Source: Succinimonas amylolytica DSM 2873
Lineage (GTDB): Bacteria; Pseudomonadota; Gammaproteobacteria; Enterobacterales; Succinivibrionaceae
Reading direction: 5' to 3'
DNA length: 64,000 nucleotides
NCBI RefSeq assembly: GCF_000378405.1
Contig: NZ_KB899636.1
Span: 1,463,383-1,527,382, forward strand
Notes under the pieces: generated by a model
Told to the model about the DNA's origin: nothing
Databases searched by the model: none
Seen by the model: only the letters and a program-made list of their open reading frames with translations
Program-made: the position numbers and the translations under genes
Part shown: positions 56,438 to 64,000 of the stretch, one piece after another
Layout: each line of letters starts with the position of its first letter
How positions within the stretch are numbered: position 1 is the first letter of the stretch

Positions 56438-57865
56438 ATGGCATTTAACACCTATCTTAATCTAAAGTTTGTGGACGCCCTCTACGAGCTTCGGACAACG
56501 CCGTTTACCTCAGCAGAATACTATGCCGCCACGAGAACGCAGAATTTTGAAACCCTGGCCTTCGTGGCCCGCTCTTTCCGTCAGGATCATGTAACTAACG
56601 CCCGCTCTCTGGAAAACTATCTCATAAGACACCGGGATGTGAATGCCTGGAAGGTGGGAGTCTTCAAGTTTTTTCATGAATACTACAGGGCCCGTCCGGA
56701 TTCCCTGGCACATCTCAGTCTTAAAAATGACGCTCAGTACATGGAGCGCTTTATTGACGATATTCCCATGAACCCGGCACTGGCGGATTTTTACGGCGAA
56801 TGCGGTCATGATCCGCATCTGGCCCTGAAATATTCCGTATCCAAGGTAATCTGCGACGAGAGGAGACTGGGCTGGATGAACCTGTTCTGCGGGAAGTTTC
56901 AGTCGCTTCTGGATCTGGATGACGATACCGGAATTATTGCCCAGGATCTGGTGGATCAGATAAATTTTGTTGATGCCGCCTTTGATCTGGGCATCATCTC
57001 TCACAGCGAATACGAAGAACTCATTAACAGAACCGGAGAACGCATTGTAAAGATGTTTTCGGGCTGGGGGCACTTTTTAACGGGAATTCTTCTGTCCAGA
57101 CTTTATACCTACTGTGTGTCCACCGCCGAGGTGCGCTATCTGCCGGGACAGGCTCAGGAGATAATAGACAACTTTTATCTGGCCTGCAATAACGATCTGG
57201 ACGTCAGACTGCCGGTGCCCTCCTGGGAGAATAATGATATCGGGCTTCTGAGAGAGGCCCTGAAGCCGCTGGTAGCTCACGAAAGACTTGATTCTCTTTG
57301 GAACAGCCTGTCCTCGCGCACCCGGGATTCCCTTGACAGAATCACCCGGGGCTTTGATATCTATACCCGCTTTATTCTGCCCCGGATCGAAAACTCCGGC
57401 ATTATTCTGTGGTTTCGGGAATTCTGCAAGTTTGATGAGTTTATTCCGATTTCCAGCGGTTATGACTTCAGAGTCTACTATGATTCCCTGAAGCTGCCGC
57501 TGACCCCGGGTGAGTTTCCGGTATTCATTATGAAATTCAACATGTTCACCAATAAAGGGGTCTGGAATTTTCATCCGTACAGCGGTATCCGTTTTCGTCC
57601 CTGGCCCGGGACTCTGACGGTATCCTCCGGTCTTCCGGTGAACCGCGGCCTTGGCAATGTTATTCTTCCGTTTTATATCAGGGAGATCGGCTGCGATATT
57701 GAATTTCAGCTGCCGTATATGTACAAGTGCGATTCTCTTTTTGTGGAAAAGAACCCTGAAGAACAGTTCGGCATCATTAAAAATGATGTCGCTGCTCTTA
57801 TTGAGATCTTTACTGATTTACCGCGGATTTTCAGGGAGTATAATCAAAGTGAGAAGAATGAATAG
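56438..57865 (+). CDS. DUF1266-like protein
   Basis: A 475-residue soluble protein. Residues ~150-225 (RRLGWMNLFCGKFQSLLDLDDD, INFVDAAFDLGIISHSEYEELINRTGERIVKMFSGWGHFLTGILLSRLY) resemble the DUF1266 domain (E. coli YbeU/YbeR), with its helix-turn-helix-like pattern and Trp near the end. The C-terminal half is beta-rich (GEFPVFIMKFNMFTNKGVWNFHPYSGIRF). Function unknown. It lies downstream of the DUF1998 helicase on the same strand; a functional link is possible but unproven. Confidence 0.5.
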   Translation: MAFNTYLNLKFVDALYELRTTPFTSAEYYAATRTQNFETLAFVARSFRQDHVTNARSLENYLIRHRDVNAWKVGVFKFFHEYYRARPDSLAHLSLKNDAQYMERFIDDIPMNPALADFYGECGHDPHLALKYSVSKVICDERRLGWMNLFCGKFQSLLDLDDDTGIIAQDLVDQINFVDAAFDLGIISHSEYEELINRTGERIVKMFSGWGHFLTGILLSRLYTYCVSTAEVRYLPGQAQEIIDNFYLACNNDLDVRLPVPSWENNDIGLLREALKPLVAHERLDSLWNSLSSRTRDSLDRITRGFDIYTRFILPRIENSGIILWFREFCKFDEFIPISSGYDFRVYYDSLKLPLTPGEFPVFIMKFNMFTNKGVWNFHPYSGIRFRPWPGTLTVSSGLPVNRGLGNVILPFYIREIGCDIEFQLPYMYKCDSLFVEKNPEEQFGIIKNDVAALIEIFTDLPRIFREYNQSEKNE

Positions 57866-57925
57866 TTCGGCTCCCGGCGGTGCAAAGGAACTTTATAAGG
57901 ACAGCCGGGGATTGAGGAGCTTGTA

Positions 57926-58111
57926 ATGTCGGTCTGGATTTTTTTTATCTGGGTTTTTGCAGTGGCGCTGGCCTTTGTCGGGTGGCTTTTCTATCTGAAG
58001 AAAAAAGGTGAAAAAATGGGGCTTTCCCAGAAGAAGAAATCCGGCCGTCAGGGCAGAAAGACCACCCTTAAGAAATGGAGACGCCGCAAGCACCGTTACA
58101 GAAAATCCTGA
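57926..58111 (+). CDS. Small single-span membrane protein with a very basic tail
   Basis: 61 residues: one N-terminal membrane span (VWIFFIWVFAVALAFVGWLFYL), then a tail almost entirely Lys, Arg, Gly and Ser (KKKSGRQGRKTTLKKWRRRKHR). GAGGAG lies 6 nt before the ATG and a terminator follows the stop by a few bases, which together support a real gene. The tail would be cytoplasmic and could bind nucleic acid or acidic lipids. No family recognised. Confidence 0.6.
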   Translation: MSVWIFFIWVFAVALAFVGWLFYLKKKGEKMGLSQKKKSGRQGRKTTLKKWRRRKHRYRKS

Positions 58112-58112
58112 T

Positions 58113-58142
58113 TCTGGAAATTCACCATTCCGGAGTTTTTTT
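58113..58142 (+). terminator. Terminator after the small membrane protein
   Basis: TCTGGAA (58113-58119) pairs with TTCCGGA (58128-58134), followed by G and seven T. Confidence 0.8.
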
Positions 58143-58295
58143 GCTTTTCAGGAGTCGGGAGGCTTGTTAACGGTCTTTCCCCCGGGTACATTCGTATTCA
58201 GGTATGTAATTATCAGGACAATGGTGTTTCTCCTGGACGGAGCGCCTAATGCAGATAAGCTATTTCTGTTCCGGAATCCGGTTGGATGGTGTTAC

Positions 58296-61200
58296 CTAAA
58301 ACCAGCTGGCTTTGATATTAAAGGGAAGTCTTCGGCAGGCCCGGAATCCTTTTCTGAAAAAGGATTCCTTTTCCTTGTCTATGACGACCCATAAGGCAGG
58401 ACGTACACCGGCATCTGCGGTTACCTCAGTACCTCTTAGGTACGAGCTTCCGTTGTCAGTAATGCTGATACAGCTATCAAGACTTACCCCGGGAGTTCGT
58501 GTCCACCAGTCATCCCCGTATTCGAAACTTCCCTTGCTCTGAGCGTAAGCCGTGGGCAAGGCCGTCCGCGATGAGTAGCTGTTTCTGAAATAATGGTCGA
58601 TTTCGTGGATACTGAGACAGAAGACCATATCTGCGGTGCTGGGACCTGCAGGGGTACGGTATTCCGGGTTTTTAGCTGCAAATACCGTTGAAACTATAAT
58701 CCGATCCCGCTGATCACTGGTGAAGGCTGTGCGCAGAAAATCTCTGTTGAGCCATTTCCGCAGGGAGGACTGTTCCCAGGTGATTTTGCAGTTCCGGTAA
58801 TGGAAGGGCTTCACGTCGATAATTCTTCGGCTTATCAGGAGAGCCTGGTTATCATGTATGCCCAAAACTATCCAGTCCAGAGGTTCTCTGATTCCGTTTA
58901 CGTTAATATGGTACCATCCGAACTGTACAATGCGTCCGGTTTCGTATTCTTCGGGATTCGAGTCGCTGCTTTTAGGGAAATGTTTTCTGGGGGGCTGTGC
59001 CGCCTTCTCAGACTTTTCCGTACTGTCAGGGTCTGCCAATGAAATAATCATTGCCGGTCTGACTCCATTAATGCTGGTATGGCTGTGTCCATGAAGATCA
59101 AAGCTCCCATCACTGTTTATGATGACTCCATAAGCCTGCGATGAGCCAGGGGTGCGCAGCCACCAGTAATTTAAATCTATTCCGTAAGTGCTATTATGGC
59201 CGCTGGCATAGCTGGTAGCCTGCGCAATTCGGGAGGATCTGTCCGGAAAGTACTGCTCAGCTTCCGGAACGTTCAGACAGAAAATCCGATCCCGGGTATC
59301 CTCGCCGCCGGATATCTGGAACTGCTGGTTATCATCCCTGAGTACCGTGGTTAAGGTGATGTGTCTTCTTTCTCTTTCGGAAAAGGCGGCATTCAGAAAA
59401 TCCTCATTAAGCCACCGTCGCAGAGAACAGCTTTCCCATGTTTCATATCCAATCCGATAATGGTATGGCCGGAAGTCCAGAATATATCTGCTGACGACAA
59501 GAGCTGTATGGTTACCGAAGACCTCCAGAACCAGCCATTCAAGCGGAGTTTTTGTCCGGCTGTCGTTCTGGAAATAGTTTCCGAAGGTGATATAGCTTCC
59601 TGCCTGTACTGTTCCGTCCCCAGTGGAGGCTGCGGGATTGACTGCCGCGGAGTTCCCGGAAGGGGATTCATTTCGGGAACGGGCACTTCCGGAATAGCTG
59701 ACGCCGCCCACCGTAATGTTTCCGGTGTCAGGGCCGCTGTTTTCGGAATTCAGAAGATCTGCCACGGTATTTCCGATAGCAGCTCTTCCGCGCAGTCTTT
59801 CCAGATCCTGCCGATGCTCATTAAGAAAGATCCGGAGATCGGCTGGATTTCTTTTCAGGCTGTCGGTAAAGATGCGGAACTCGTTTGCGCCGGCAAAGGT
59901 TTCAGTTCCCACAAAAACCATTCTGGAAACGATATGAGAGAGATAGGAAAAGGCATCGCTGTGCCAGACATCCCGGGAAACTATCTGGAGAGCACTTCCG
60001 AATTTATCGGAAATGTATCGGATTTCCTTAAGCCGGTTATTTTCAAGACAGCTGGAGATGTAATTCTTAAAGTCGTCTCCGTTTCTGAAAAAGTACTCAT
60101 TCTTCCCGAAAACCGCACTGTCCAGATCATTCAGAAGCTCCTGAAGCGCATTTCGGTAAATCTCCTCCCTGAGGATCCGGGCATAAAAATCGATTTCTGG
60201 TTTTATCCGCTTAAGAAGGGTGAGATAGCGCTGGCGATCCTGCTCCCTGACTGCCATCAGAGAATCCCGGAGTTTCTGAGGATTTTCATAGCAGGTGCCG
60301 CTGACTGCTACCGCACGGCGATCCGAAAGGGCGTATCCGGCCATAAGGCAGAGTTTCAGATTGGAATCCTGTTCCGCCTCAGCTTTTCTCAGATTTTCTA
60401 AAATCCTGGCAAGGGAAGGGCTTTTGGCTGCTTTTTGCGCATATTCCTCCAGAGCTCCGCTGCACAGCAGTATATTAAACTCCCTGATCTCGGGAGCCTC
60501 TGAGGTGCCTAGGCCCTGCAGCCTTACGGTTTCCATGATAGCCCTGTCAAATATCCTTCCAATGAGTTCATGAATATCCCGAAATTTCTGATCTCCGCAG
60601 AAGATGGTTTTCAGGGAAGGCTCTAGACTGTAAAGAAGCGCGTACAGAATTTTTAAACCGGGAACAGTGCTGCCGGCGGCCTGTTCCTCAGCCCTGGCGC
60701 AGAGGTCTCCTTTTTCTTTGCTGAATCGGTAATAGTGGCAGGACAGAAGGCCTCTGCCAATTTCGTTAAATGCCCGGAGGGGATTTTTCAGGAGAGCTTT
60801 GATAAAGTCTTCTTCCCGGGTGTATACAGATCCCTGAAAACTGTAGGGCGGAAAATCTTCCGTACCTGAGGAGCTTCCTCCCAAACTGGTTCCGGGCACT
60901 GGAAGCTGTTCCCCCTGAAGCCAGCGCCGTACCTCCTGATAGCCCCATCTGCGGTGCGGGTTTTCGGGCTCGTTGCGATGGGAAAGATCCTTGTACGTGA
61001 GTCCCAGTACCAGATTCCGGAGATTCTCCGGGAAACTGTCAGGAAAACTGATCTGGTTCAGGGAGGCCAGCCGCATGACATCCTGCTCAGACAGTCCGGT
61101 ATTCTGAAACGGGGTGAACCCTGTAAAGAGCTCAAAAACGGTAATCCCCAGGGCATAGTAGTCCGTTTCCTTATGAAAAATCCCCTGAATTGCCTCGGGC

Positions 61201-61844
61201 GCCGCATAGAAGGGCGTCATGCCGGTTCTGGTAACCACCAGAGTCTGGCCGCCGGTATCGCTGCTGATCCCGAAATCGATAAGGACAATCCTCCGCCCCG
61301 TGTTGTCCGGAATGAGATTCGCAGGTTTCACATCCTTGTGAAGGATGCCGAGCTCATGAATGATTCTGAGTCCTTCGATTACCGAAGGGATAATGACAGT
61401 TCTGAGCTCCTCCTCGGAGTATCTTCTTCCTCTCCGGAGTTCTTCTGCCAGGCTGGGGCTTTCGTAATAGGGCAGAATAATGAACTGGCGGCCATTGTGG
61501 ATTCCATACTGTTCAAGAGGAGCCACGTAGGGGCTTCTTTCGAAAAGAAGCTTTCTGACTACGGATTCCTTGATGGCATTTTCTCGTCGGAAAATCTTGA
61601 AAACAAAGGCCCCGGACTCCGGCTCCGCTACCTTATGGCATTTAAAGAGATCCGCCTCTCCTGCTTCGGTGTTCAGGGCTTCGGTCAGAAGGTAGCCGGC
61701 AATAGTCTGCCCGACAAGGCCGGTACTTCTTTTGCTGCTGTCGTCTCTGATAACAGTCGCCCGGTCTCCTGACTGTGCGGCGTTCAGTCTGGTGCGGGCA
61801 GCGGCGCTTTCCGGATTATCGGTATTTATACGGGTTTCAGTCAT
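58296..61844 (-). CDS. Hanks-type Ser/Thr protein kinase with two C-terminal DUF6273 domains
   Basis: A 1182-residue protein. The kinase domain (~50-300) shows FVFKIFRREN (ATP-binding Lys), ILHKDVKPANLI (catalytic loop), VLIDFGISSD (DFG) and FYAAPEAI (APE), so it appears active. Residues ~330-740 are mostly helical, with a Gly/Ser-rich linker near 740. Two related C-terminal domains follow: ITFGNYFQND...PLEWLVLEVFGNHTALVVSRYILDFRPYHYR...WESCSLRRWLNEDFL and a repeat with VQFGWYHIN...PLDWIVLGIHDNQALLISRRIIDVKPFHYR...WEQSSLRKWLN, each ending in a WWLRTPG or WWTRTPG segment. These match DUF6273. No membrane span is evident. It lies downstream of the subtilisin-like gene on the same strand. Confidence 0.8.
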   Translation of the reverse strand: MTETRINTDNPESAAARTRLNAAQSGDRATVIRDDSSKRSTGLVGQTIAGYLLTEALNTEAGEADLFKCHKVAEPESGAFVFKIFRRENAIKESVVRKLLFERSPYVAPLEQYGIHNGRQFIILPYYESPSLAEELRRGRRYSEEELRTVIIPSVIEGLRIIHELGILHKDVKPANLIPDNTGRRIVLIDFGISSDTGGQTLVVTRTGMTPFYAAPEAIQGIFHKETDYYALGITVFELFTGFTPFQNTGLSEQDVMRLASLNQISFPDSFPENLRNLVLGLTYKDLSHRNEPENPHRRWGYQEVRRWLQGEQLPVPGTSLGGSSSGTEDFPPYSFQGSVYTREEDFIKALLKNPLRAFNEIGRGLLSCHYYRFSKEKGDLCARAEEQAAGSTVPGLKILYALLYSLEPSLKTIFCGDQKFRDIHELIGRIFDRAIMETVRLQGLGTSEAPEIREFNILLCSGALEEYAQKAAKSPSLARILENLRKAEAEQDSNLKLCLMAGYALSDRRAVAVSGTCYENPQKLRDSLMAVREQDRQRYLTLLKRIKPEIDFYARILREEIYRNALQELLNDLDSAVFGKNEYFFRNGDDFKNYISSCLENNRLKEIRYISDKFGSALQIVSRDVWHSDAFSYLSHIVSRMVFVGTETFAGANEFRIFTDSLKRNPADLRIFLNEHRQDLERLRGRAAIGNTVADLLNSENSGPDTGNITVGGVSYSGSARSRNESPSGNSAAVNPAASTGDGTVQAGSYITFGNYFQNDSRTKTPLEWLVLEVFGNHTALVVSRYILDFRPYHYRIGYETWESCSLRRWLNEDFLNAAFSERERRHITLTTVLRDDNQQFQISGGEDTRDRIFCLNVPEAEQYFPDRSSRIAQATSYASGHNSTYGIDLNYWWLRTPGSSQAYGVIINSDGSFDLHGHSHTSINGVRPAMIISLADPDSTEKSEKAAQPPRKHFPKSSDSNPEEYETGRIVQFGWYHINVNGIREPLDWIVLGIHDNQALLISRRIIDVKPFHYRNCKITWEQSSLRKWLNRDFLRTAFTSDQRDRIIVSTVFAAKNPEYRTPAGPSTADMVFCLSIHEIDHYFRNSYSSRTALPTAYAQSKGSFEYGDDWWTRTPGVSLDSCISITDNGSSYLRGTEVTADAGVRPALWVVIDKEKESFFRKGFRACRRLPFNIKASWF

Positions 61845-61900
61845 GAGATCACTCAGATGATAAATGATGCAAACCTAAGAAAGCCAGTTTCCCGGGAATG

Positions 61901-61932
61901 GCCGGGGACTCCTGTTTTCACGGAGTCCCGGC
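61901..61932. terminator. Strong hairpin between the protease and kinase genes
   Basis: GGGACTCC (61905-61912) pairs with GGAGTCCC (61922-61929), extended by GC-rich flanks. There is no T-run on the minus strand, so it may attenuate or stabilise mRNA rather than terminate. Confidence 0.4.
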
Positions 61933-61965
61933 TTTGAACAGTACGGCCGGGCCGGAACCTGGAAA

Positions 61966-64000
61966 TCAGTCTTCCAGAGGATAGACATTAAGTCTGATCC
62001 GGGCCTGGAGTGTATCCGTATCAATCGCCTCCGGTGAGCGGATGCGGAGGGTGTACCGTACCTGATGTGCATTTTCAGATGTTTCGTCCAGGTAGGAGGA
62101 CTGTGTTGTGAAGTGCATGACGGAGTCGTAAACTCTTTCAATGAATTCATAACGCTGCTTGATGATGCTCTTCCGGCTCTCGTCCCCGTTTACCAGAAGC
62201 TCCATCTGGGTATGGGAAGCGGTTCTCATAGCCTGAACACGCTGTTCTCTGTTCTGGTTGTAGGCATTCCCGAACTTTTCTCCGGAAGCTGCAAACCTGT
62301 AGGTATCAAGATCCAGATAGGTGTTTTCGATTTGGGCATTGCCCTGGTAATAATTGCCATCCTCGTCCACCAGATCCGCAAGCGTACAGGTGTAGACAAA
62401 TTCGGAGTCCGTGGTAAGAGAGGTATCCTGGATACAGTAGTTTGAGGCCGTGGTCAGAGTGATCGGATCCCCGGATCTTCTGGTGCAGTCCGCATCCCTG
62501 CTGCAGTTCTGTGCAAGATCCGTGGCTGCGCCGGCGTCAATACGGCCGAATCCGAAGAGCGTGCTGTAATAAAGTCCGGTTTTGCTGCTGTTTCTGGTGG
62601 GGATCCAGCCTTTGTGAATCACATAGGAATCATCTGAAACATCAGTATCCTTCATGGCACTGTCGGACTTATAGTTTACTGCTGACTTTGCCAGAATATA
62701 CTTTACCTGACTGACTGTCAGATTTCTGCCGGCTGCCTCGAGAACAAGGGCGGTAACCCCGGTAGCAGACGGAGCTGCTGCTGAAGTGCCTCCCATAACA
62801 ACGTAATTGCAGGTTCCGCTATCCATAATCTGGCTTTCCGTATTGTAGGAACAGCCTTCAATATCGGTGGTCAGGGTGCCAGTGCGGGCTGAAATCCAGA
62901 GATTGGTGCCGCTGCTAGAGTAGGTGGCGTGGGTGCCGTCAGATTCCACGGCACCGACCACAATGACTCCCGGAGCATTCATCCGGTAACTGGACTGGAT
63001 AAATACACAGTTTACCCCGAGTTCGGTACAGACACCCGTGCCGATGTCGGTGGCAGGAGTGGAGATAAAATTGTTTCCGGCTGATTTGACAACTGGAATG
63101 CTGTTTTCAGTCAGGGCATCTGAGAGATCCATGTTGCCAGAAAGTATCACAGGCGTGGCGGGACTGAAGCTCTCATTAACTATATCAGCCTTCCCGATAA
63201 TGCTGTTCGCGTAATAATAATCGTTACTTTCTATCTTGGTAAGCCCGTAAATTCTGGCGTTATACGCAACGCCTCTGCTTCCGACGCCGTTAAAGGCTGT
63301 GGCCGCAATGACTCCGGCTACCGGAGTTCCGTGGATTTTTGTTCCGGGGATGGCTGTTACCATCAGATCCTCTGGGGCTGATGACTGCAGCGGTGCACTG
63401 TAGCAAAGCTCGGGAATGAAATTTTTCTTTAAATCTTCGTGCTCGATCTGGAATTCGGAGTCGATTATGGCAACAGTAACTCCCTTGCCGGTGTATCCCT
63501 TCTGCCAGGCTGAAACTACGTTAAGATCCTGCCCTGCCACGGAACCGATATAGAGCCCGGTGTTTCTGAGGTGATCCTGCTGGGCAAAAAGAGGATCCTG
63601 TATCAGATCGAAGGTTTTATTGTATACCGTGCCGTTGACGGTAAAGATGATGGATTCGCTGTAATCTCGCCAGTTTTTCCTGTTAAGCTGCGAGTAGGGC
63701 ACGTAGTACCGGTAGGTTCCGTCGCTGTACACTCTGACTGATCCGTATTTAACCCCCTTAATCTCCAGAGCGGATCCGGTATGAGGAGTAAATGATAAAT
63801 ACTCCTTATTGCCGCCAGCCACATCCGCCTTGCCGTCCAGGTCGCTGAGAATAGTGGTGTCCGGATTTCTGACATAATTGAAATTCAGATTATGGTTGGT
63901 AATTTCCACATAGGTCAGTTCCGGATCAGTGTCCGCGTCAGTTTTTCCGGAATCGCCGTCATCAGTTCTTCCGGAATCATCGTCATCAGTCTTTCCGGAA
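61966..64000 (-). CDS. Subtilisin-like serine protease (S8), N-terminus outside window
   Basis: The frame is open to the window edge, so the start lies beyond 64000; the GTG at 63909 is not a credible start. Order on the protein: an acidic repeat linker, a beta-sandwich-like domain (SVRVYSDGTYRYYVPYSQLN), then the S8 catalytic domain with the complete triad: Asp in VAIIDSEFQIEHEDL, His in KIHGTPVAGVIAA, Ser in GGTSAAAPSATG. The C-terminal part has Cys-containing loops (CSRDADCTRRSG) and a beta-rich end. It is probably exported, but the signal region is not visible. The kinase gene follows after 121 bp. Confidence 0.85.
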   Translation of the reverse strand, partial: SGKTDDDDSGRTDDGDSGKTDADTDPELTYVEITNHNLNFNYVRNPDTTILSDLDGKADVAGGNKEYLSFTPHTGSALEIKGVKYGSVRVYSDGTYRYYVPYSQLNRKNWRDYSESIIFTVNGTVYNKTFDLIQDPLFAQQDHLRNTGLYIGSVAGQDLNVVSAWQKGYTGKGVTVAIIDSEFQIEHEDLKKNFIPELCYSAPLQSSAPEDLMVTAIPGTKIHGTPVAGVIAATAFNGVGSRGVAYNARIYGLTKIESNDYYYANSIIGKADIVNESFSPATPVILSGNMDLSDALTENSIPVVKSAGNNFISTPATDIGTGVCTELGVNCVFIQSSYRMNAPGVIVVGAVESDGTHATYSSSGTNLWISARTGTLTTDIEGCSYNTESQIMDSGTCNYVVMGGTSAAAPSATGVTALVLEAAGRNLTVSQVKYILAKSAVNYKSDSAMKDTDVSDDSYVIHKGWIPTRNSSKTGLYYSTLFGFGRIDAGAATDLAQNCSRDADCTRRSGDPITLTTASNYCIQDTSLTTDSEFVYTCTLADLVDEDGNYYQGNAQIENTYLDLDTYRFAASGEKFGNAYNQNREQRVQAMRTASHTQMELLVNGDESRKSIIKQRYEFIERVYDSVMHFTTQSSYLDETSENAHQVRYTLRIRSPEAIDTDTLQARIRLNVYPLED
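63931..64000. repeat. 24-bp tandem repeat coding an acidic linker
   Basis: Three units of 24 bp (63931, 63955, 63979; the last cut by the window edge) encode imperfect DSG(K/R)TDxD repeats on the minus strand. The array probably continues beyond the window. Confidence 0.75.

Noticed and set aside
56208..56465. 85-codon frame before the DUF1266-like gene
   Set aside because: Overlaps the start of the better-supported gene, with a composition typical of shadow translation.
63907..63909. GTG 63909 as the start of the subtilisin-like protease
   Set aside because: The same frame continues open through acidic DSGKTD repeats to the window edge and no ribosome binding site precedes the GTG.

Overview
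The window is a chromosomal segment of a gamma-proteobacterium. Housekeeping genes (metF, rapZ, serS, minCDE, ycgL, rlmI, macAB) occur in gamma-proteobacterial arrangements; ycgL divergent from minCDE is the clearest. A decayed PD-(D/E)XK transposase and large secreted or effector-like proteins would fit a host-associated anaerobe such as Succinivibrionaceae. That family assignment is inference; no rRNA or ordinary tRNA gene is present to confirm it.

Layout. 1-3.5 kb: end of a DUF2786-like gene, an MBL-fold hydrolase, a DUF4124 periplasmic protein and metF. 3.8-8.8 kb: the most interesting locus. Two WYL-domain regulators are followed by an approximately 1.3 kb non-coding stretch holding at least three YrlA-type Y RNA genes (circularly permuted tRNA-like modules: T arm, capped acceptor-like stem, D arm, clasped by an AAAGC/GCTTT stem), one short Y-like hairpin RNA, and then a DUF2828/TROVE-like protein with a vWA/MIDAS domain, a bacterial Ro60 relative. 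The three RNA units and the protein gene each carry the same upstream box (CGCAAC-N7-CCGGGA), placed exactly 38 bp before a TAnAnT -10 box, so they look like one regulon. 9.3-17 kb: a broken PD-(D/E)XK transposase, rapZ, a DUF554 protein, an MscK-type channel and serS. 17.3-21.5 kb (minus strand): an operon of an aldose-1-epimerase with very long disordered extensions, two KfrA-type DNA-binding proteins and a tail-anchored protein, with eleven 10-bp direct repeats just upstream. 21.8-28.4 kb: an unknown 570-aa protein, minCDE, ycgL, a YcbL-type hydrolase and rlmI. 29-33 kb: two paralogous zinc-ribbon membrane proteins. 33.3-38 kb: macA-macB-tolC-like efflux operon. 38.5-48.4 kb: a secreted unknown, then two convergent effector/chaperone pairs: a 1862-aa protein followed by a CesT-like chaperone, and a CesT-like chaperone followed by a calpain-like cysteine protease. 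These are candidate type III secretion cargo. 48.7-58.1 kb: a giant DUF1998 helicase resembling Druantia DruE, with altered motifs II and VI, then a DUF1266-like protein and a small basic membrane peptide. 58.3-64 kb: a Hanks-type kinase with two C-terminal DUF6273 domains and a subtilisin-like protease whose N-terminus lies beyond the window.

How the genes may work together. The WYL regulators, Y RNAs and DUF2828 ring protein form a plausible stress-induced RNA-handling module, by analogy with the Rsr/YrlA systems of Deinococcus and Salmonella, but with a different Ro-family protein and an apparently different type of regulator. The effector-chaperone cluster implies a type III secretion apparatus elsewhere in the genome. 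All functional roles are read from sequence motifs and gene context; no database search was run.
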